Below are positions 6,457-9,136 of a DNA stretch of 9,136 nucleotides, in pieces. Every line of letters starts with the position of its first letter. Positions within the stretch are counted from its first letter, which is position 1. The notes under the pieces are model-generated. The model ran no database searches and had not been told where the DNA came from. It saw nothing but the letters and a program-made list of their open reading frames with translations. A program made the position numbers and the translations under genes. The DNA lies in NCBI GenBank assembly GCA_011049385.1, contig DSBX01000350.1, positions 1 through 9,136 of the forward strand, in the 5' to 3' direction. The DNA is from Caldifarciminota bacterium (GTDB lineage: Bacteria; Hydrothermota; Tepidihabitantia; Tepidihabitantales; Tepidihabitantaceae).

Positions 6457-6573
6457 GTCGGTGCCGAGCGCGACCTGTGGATTGAGGACCTCGCGGCGCT
6501 TGCTGACCCGGCCGCTCTCCGTGTCAACCGCGGCCAGGGACAGCGAAGTCGTGCCAAAATCAACTGCCAGGGA
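6322..6573 (-). pseudogene. remnant of an ASKHA/RACo-like corrinoid-activation ATPase, in frame with the receptor
   Basis: The frame that becomes the TonB receptor reads SLAVDFGTTSLSLAAVD, then NPQVALGTDVMTRIA (6573 to about 6439). This is the phosphate-1 loop and following segment of ASKHA proteins of the RACo type (DUF4445), which reactivate corrinoid proteins by ATP-driven reduction. A later stretch, FLLGLIAEPAGMARA, weakly recalls the LLLGL-x2-EP-x-G region of the same family, suggesting an internal deletion. There is no start codon, the usual N-terminal ferredoxin domain is missing, and the frame closes upstream at a TGA (6607). The first segment is recognised with fair confidence and the second is tentative. 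An alternative is a chimeric assembly join. Confidence 0.55.
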
Positions 6574-6724
6574 CCGACCGCCTGACCGCCGGGCCGAGCC
6601 GGTCGGTCACTTCGTCCTTGCCCGAGTGAATCTGCTCGGACATCACCGCTTCCCACAAGAGACCGCCCGGGCCGTCATACACGTCCTGGACGTCCTTGCC
6701 GGTATAGTCGTATCGTTTCGGCAT
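6560..6724 (-). pseudogene. truncated 5' end of a possible SAM-dependent methyltransferase gene
   Basis: A 54-residue ORF begins MPKRYDYTGKDVQDVYDGPG and continues LLWEAVMSEQIHSG. From memory this resembles the N-terminus of class I SAM methyltransferases of the type with an E/QxIHxG motif before the nucleotide-binding domain. After residue ~46 the similarity stops, and the frame ends at 6560 in a sequence that codes for an ASKHA-like protein in another frame. Its start is well formed: AAAGGAG precedes the ATG, which overlaps the stop of the upstream reductase gene as TGATG, so it was translationally coupled. The SAM-binding Gly-rich motif is absent, so no activity is expected. It could instead be a genuine small protein; the methyltransferase match is only moderately sure. 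Confidence 0.45.
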
Positions 6725-7056
6725 CAGGTCTCCTTTGCGGTTGAGGTCATTTCGGCGCCCTCGGCACCTGCCGCGCCCGCCGCTTCGGTGGTATAGAACA
6801 GCTTGCAGAAGCAGTGACCGTCGGCCGCGATTTCTTCGGTCAGCGTCGGGCAGGGACAGACCGTATCTTTCGCCGGGTCGAGCGGGTGCGACTGCTTGCA
6901 CGGGCAGTAGTATTTGCCGTGCTCGGCGTGGTTCTTCGCCAGCAGGGTTGCGACCTTGAGTGCGCGTTCCCGGTTCGGGTTCAAGACCAGGCCGAGTTTG
7001 TCTGCGACCCGGCGCGCGCGCTCGAGATTGACGCGGTCATTGTCCGATAGCTCCAT
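6724..7056 (-). CDS. ferredoxin-thioredoxin reductase catalytic subunit-like protein
   Basis: A 110-residue protein of the FTR catalytic (beta) family, which uses a [4Fe-4S] cluster next to a disulfide to pass electrons from ferredoxin to thioredoxin-like partners. The helical start ERARRVADKLGLVLNPNRE leads to YYCPCK (C51, C53), VCPCP (C67, C69) and GHCFCKLF (C82, C84), the six conserved cysteines. Spacings are 13 and 12 residues between pairs, against 16 and 8 in the plant/cyanobacterial type, and the last pair is CFC rather than CHC. A Gly/Ala/Glu tail (91-110) is extra. No gene for a variable FTR subunit is nearby. The ATG at 7056 has a strong GGGAGG 5 nt before it. The gene lies 14 nt after the barrel gene, and its stop overlaps the next start, so it belongs to that operon. 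The partner is unknown. Confidence 0.85.
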   Translation of the reverse strand: MELSDNDRVNLERARRVADKLGLVLNPNRERALKVATLLAKNHAEHGKYYCPCKQSHPLDPAKDTVCPCPTLTEEIAADGHCFCKLFYTTEAAGAAGAEGAEMTSTAKET

Positions 7057-7070
7057 GGTTGCCTCCCCCC

Positions 7071-7907
7071 TTACTGCGCGATAACCCAAAAGGCCAGCCC
7101 GGCGGTGAACGGCGCAATCACCCCGCCTCGCGACAAAGCCTGAAGCGGCAGGCAGACCTTGGGTCGGACCGAGAGTATCGGCACCGGCTTCCAGACCGCG
7201 CCGAACTGGGCGATGTGCCGGTCCTGCTCGGTCTTCTCGACCACGGCGCCGTTGACCTCGGTCCGCGCCCGCATCGTCCCGACCAGCGAGGTCCAGAGTT
7301 GGAACGTCTTCGTGAAGTCGTAGTCGAACTTGGCGACGTACTCGAACATATTGCCGACCCTGGTCGTGTCATTGGTTTTACCGTTCAGCCAGTAGGCGGC
7401 GCGCAGGTGGGTGATAGCCGAGCCGAACCGCTTGGTGCCGATGAGGCCGGCCGCGCCGGCGAACTTGCCGTAGCCGATCAGCGGCCGGGCGTCCTGGTCC
7501 GCGGTCGGGAACGCAACTGCGGCGGCCCCGGTCAGGGCGAACGGGGCTTTCGGCCCGGTAAGCAGGGCATAGCGCGTCTGGAGCTCGATGTCGCCGACCC
7601 CGAACGAATTCAGCGTGTCACGGCTCCGGCTCGCCAGCGGCGCCATCATGAGCATTTCCCAGCGCTTGAGCGGCGCGAACCCGGCTATCAGGGTGCCGCT
7701 CAGGGTCGTCACCTTCTGGGGGTCGGTCTGGTCTTTCCATTCGCCATCTGCCCAGGACCAGCTCTTCGCGGTCTGGCTGTAGCCGAGGTCAAGCTCGGCC
7801 AGGAACTGCATAGGCTTCAGTGTGCCGGCGCCGCGGCCGATGAGCGGGGTCGCGGACACGCTAGCGGACACAGCAAGCACTGCCAGGAGAAGCAGGCTTC
7901 TCTTCAT
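7071..7907 (-). CDS. probable outer-membrane beta-barrel protein
   Basis: A 278-residue exported protein. Residues 1-19 form a clear signal peptide (MKRSLLLLAVLAVSASVSA). The mature part consists of alternating aromatic/hydrophobic strands typical of porin-like or transporter-type outer-membrane barrels, for example FLAELDLGYSQ, VGDIELQTRYAL, YVAKFDYDFTKTFQLWTSLVG and AQFGAVWKPVPILSVRPKV. The arrangement resembles families annotated as outer-membrane transporters for small organics, but I cannot name one. The ATG at 7907 is set by the signal peptide and by AAGGAG about 7 nt before it. The frame is open further upstream but without coding character. The start overlaps the last 47 nt of the ABC ATPase gene, so the two are probably co-transcribed. 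That suggests a linked outer-membrane entry route, which is an inference. Confidence 0.75.
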   Translation of the reverse strand: MKRSLLLLAVLAVSASVSATPLIGRGAGTLKPMQFLAELDLGYSQTAKSWSWADGEWKDQTDPQKVTTLSGTLIAGFAPLKRWEMLMMAPLASRSRDTLNSFGVGDIELQTRYALLTGPKAPFALTGAAAVAFPTADQDARPLIGYGKFAGAAGLIGTKRFGSAITHLRAAYWLNGKTNDTTRVGNMFEYVAKFDYDFTKTFQLWTSLVGTMRARTEVNGAVVEKTEQDRHIAQFGAVWKPVPILSVRPKVCLPLQALSRGGVIAPFTAGLAFWVIAQ

Positions 7908-8706
7908 CTCGGTCTCCTTCTTGGTTTGCTGACTCCTCGGTCTCTCCCGGACGGGTGATTTCTTCCAGCACCGCCCGGATATCAAGTAGCACCCGGACGT
8001 ACCCGGGGGCGATACGGTCGCGGGAATGAGGCAGGTCCACCCGGAAGTCGCCCGCAATCCGCGACGGCCGGTCGGCGAGCACGAGCACCCGCTCGCCCAG
8101 GTACACCGCCTCGTCTATGTTGTGGGTCACGAACACTACCGTCGTGCCGGTACGCCGCCAGACCGCCAGCAGTTCGTCCTGCAACCGGTGCCGGGTGCGT
8201 TCGTCGAGCGCGCCGAACGGCTCGTCCATCAGCAGGAGCGCCGGGTCGGTCGCGAGCGAACGTGCGATTGCTACCCGCTGCTGCATTCCGCCCGAGAGTT
8301 CCCAGGTCCGGCTGTGCGCGAAACGGGTGAGCCCGACCAACTCAATCAACTCCCGGGCCCGCTCCCGGCGTTCCTGCCGTGGCACCCCGCGCATCTCAAG
8401 CCCGAATGCGACATTGTCAAGCACGTTCCGCCACGGGAACAGCGCGTACTGCTGGAACACCATCCCGGCATCAGGCCGCGGGCCGTCCACCGGCCGGTTG
8501 CCGATTGTGACACCGCCCGCGGTCGGACTCTCAAGGCCGGCGATGATGCGGAGCAAGGTGGTCTTGCCGCAGCCGGTCGGCCCGGCGAGGCAGACGAAAC
8601 TGCCCGGCGCGATGTCGAGGTTGATGTTCTCAAGCGCCCGGACCTCGCCGTCCCGGGTCGAAAACAGCTTGCTCAACCCGCGGATGGCGATACCGGTCGC
8701 GCTCAT
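7861..8706 (-). CDS. ABC transporter ATP-binding protein, NitT/TauT (SsuB/TauB) type
   Basis: The 281-residue ATPase of an ABC importer drives uptake through the adjacent permease. Walker A GPTGCGKTT (42-50), Q-loop VFQQYALFPW (83-92), signature LSGGMQQR (137-144), Walker B LLLMDEP (157-163), D-loop GALDERT and H-loop histidine (H195, in VTHNIDEA) are all intact. The FQQYALFPWRNVLDNVAFGLE block and overall length match the nitrate/sulfonate/taurine group, whose members also carry pyrimidine and other organic substrates, so the substrate stays open. The ATG at 8706 overlaps the permease TGA by 4 nt (ATGA), with GGAGG upstream. The last ~30 residues (GETEESANQEGDRDEEKP ... CCVR) are charged and unlike the family. 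They partly come from overlap with the next gene. No substrate-binding protein is in the window. Confidence 0.93.
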   Translation of the reverse strand: MSATGIAIRGLSKLFSTRDGEVRALENINLDIAPGSFVCLAGPTGCGKTTLLRIIAGLESPTAGGVTIGNRPVDGPRPDAGMVFQQYALFPWRNVLDNVAFGLEMRGVPRQERRERARELIELVGLTRFAHSRTWELSGGMQQRVAIARSLATDPALLLMDEPFGALDERTRHRLQDELLAVWRRTGTTVVFVTHNIDEAVYLGERVLVLADRPSRIAGDFRVDLPHSRDRIAPGYVRVLLDIRAVLEEITRPGETEESANQEGDRDEEKPASPGSACCVR

Positions 8707-9136
8707 CCCGCCCTCCGCTGCCAGCGCGTCAAGGGCCGGCCGATGCGCGCGAGCCCCCAGGACAGCAGGGCGCCGACGACGCCGATGAGAATCATCCCGC
8801 TGATGAGCACGTCCATCTCCGCGAGCTGGTAGGCGTAGATCATCAGGTAGCCGATGCCCGCATCCGAGCCGGGCAGCATCTCGGCCGCAACGATGACGAA
8901 CCAGGCCACCCCGAGCCCGAGCCGTAGCCCGGTGAATATCGAAGGCAGGGCCGCGGGCAGGACGACCTTGCGGAATATCTGCCCCGGCTTCGCGCCGAGG
9001 GTCCGCGCCGACTCGATGTGCACGTCGCGCACGCCCAGCACACCATCGAGGGTGTTTACCAGAATCGGGAAGAACGCGCCGTAGAACAGGATGAACAGCA
9101 TCCCGACCTGGACGGTGTCGAGAACCGTGTTCGAGT
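8703..9136 (-). CDS. ABC transporter permease, NitT/TauT type (partial, N-terminus beyond window)
   Basis: The C-terminal ~143 residues of an inner-membrane importer permease (BPD_transp_1 fold). The frame is open to the right edge (SNTVLDTVQVGMLFILFYGAFFP...), so the true start lies outside. The EAA loop that contacts the ATPase is clear: ESARTLGAKPGQIFRKVVLP, followed by ALPSIFTGLRLGLG. Hydrophobic spans are VGMLFILFYGAFFPILV, LGVAWFVIVAAEML and VLISGMILIGVVGALLSWGL. The protein ends in a basic tail (RPLTRWQRRAG), and its TGA overlaps the ATPase ATG by 4 nt, showing tight co-translation. The substrate is unknown without the binding protein, which may lie further right. Confidence 0.93.
   Translation of the reverse strand, partial: SNTVLDTVQVGMLFILFYGAFFPILVNTLDGVLGVRDVHIESARTLGAKPGQIFRKVVLPAALPSIFTGLRLGLGVAWFVIVAAEMLPGSDAGIGYLMIYAYQLAEMDVLISGMILIGVVGALLSWGLARIGRPLTRWQRRAG

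Noticed and set aside
7861..9136. Idea that the ABC importer is a thiamine-pyrimidine (ThiXYZ-like) transporter because a ThiD2 gene is in the window
   Set aside because: The genes are over 5 kb apart in different transcription units, and no substrate-binding protein is visible; the ATPase/permease group has many substrates.

Overview
The window is a high-GC bacterial segment in which every supported gene lies on the minus strand. I read it from the right edge to the left. The organism looks Gram-negative: there is a TonB-dependent outer-membrane receptor and a second probable outer-membrane barrel. A secreted cysteine peptidase ends in a sorting-tail-like domain of the kind common in the FCB group and related candidate phyla such as WOR-3. 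The ferredoxin-thioredoxin reductase-like protein and traces of corrinoid-type methyl-transfer genes fit an anaerobe. The phylum assignment is inference from protein flavour only.

Right part (about 9136 to 6560): the C-terminal part of an ABC importer permease (NitT/TauT type) overlaps its ATPase by 4 nt. The ATPase overlaps the start of a signal-peptide-bearing barrel protein by 47 nt. After 14 nt comes a ferredoxin-thioredoxin reductase catalytic-like protein, whose stop codon overlaps (TGATG) the start of a short ORF resembling the first ~45 residues of a SAM methyltransferase. This is one tightly packed, probably co-transcribed string.

Middle (6724 to 4222): the methyltransferase-like start breaks off after ~45 residues. 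A different frame then carries the N-terminal ATPase signature of an ASKHA/RACo-like corrinoid-activation protein, without a start codon. That frame runs straight into a TonB-dependent receptor lacking a recognisable signal peptide. I read this as gene decay by deletion, or an assembly join. It is the most unusual part of the window.

Left part (4221 to 1): a papain-family secreted peptidase with its own promoter and a perfect 12-bp hairpin in its leader, a 61-residue protein with eight cysteines, a stand-alone ThiD2-type protein (thiamine pyrimidine branch), then recA and recX overlapping by 38 nt. The recA promoter region carries two short palindromes sharing an ACGGT core, a candidate damage-response operator. 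The last 174 bases hold no gene, but contain a probable promoter and a 10-bp inverted repeat pointing to a gene beyond the left edge.

No tRNA, rRNA, CRISPR array, insertion sequence or T-tract terminator was seen. No complete new system is demonstrated. The best lead is the remnant methyl-transfer/redox cassette linked to transport genes.
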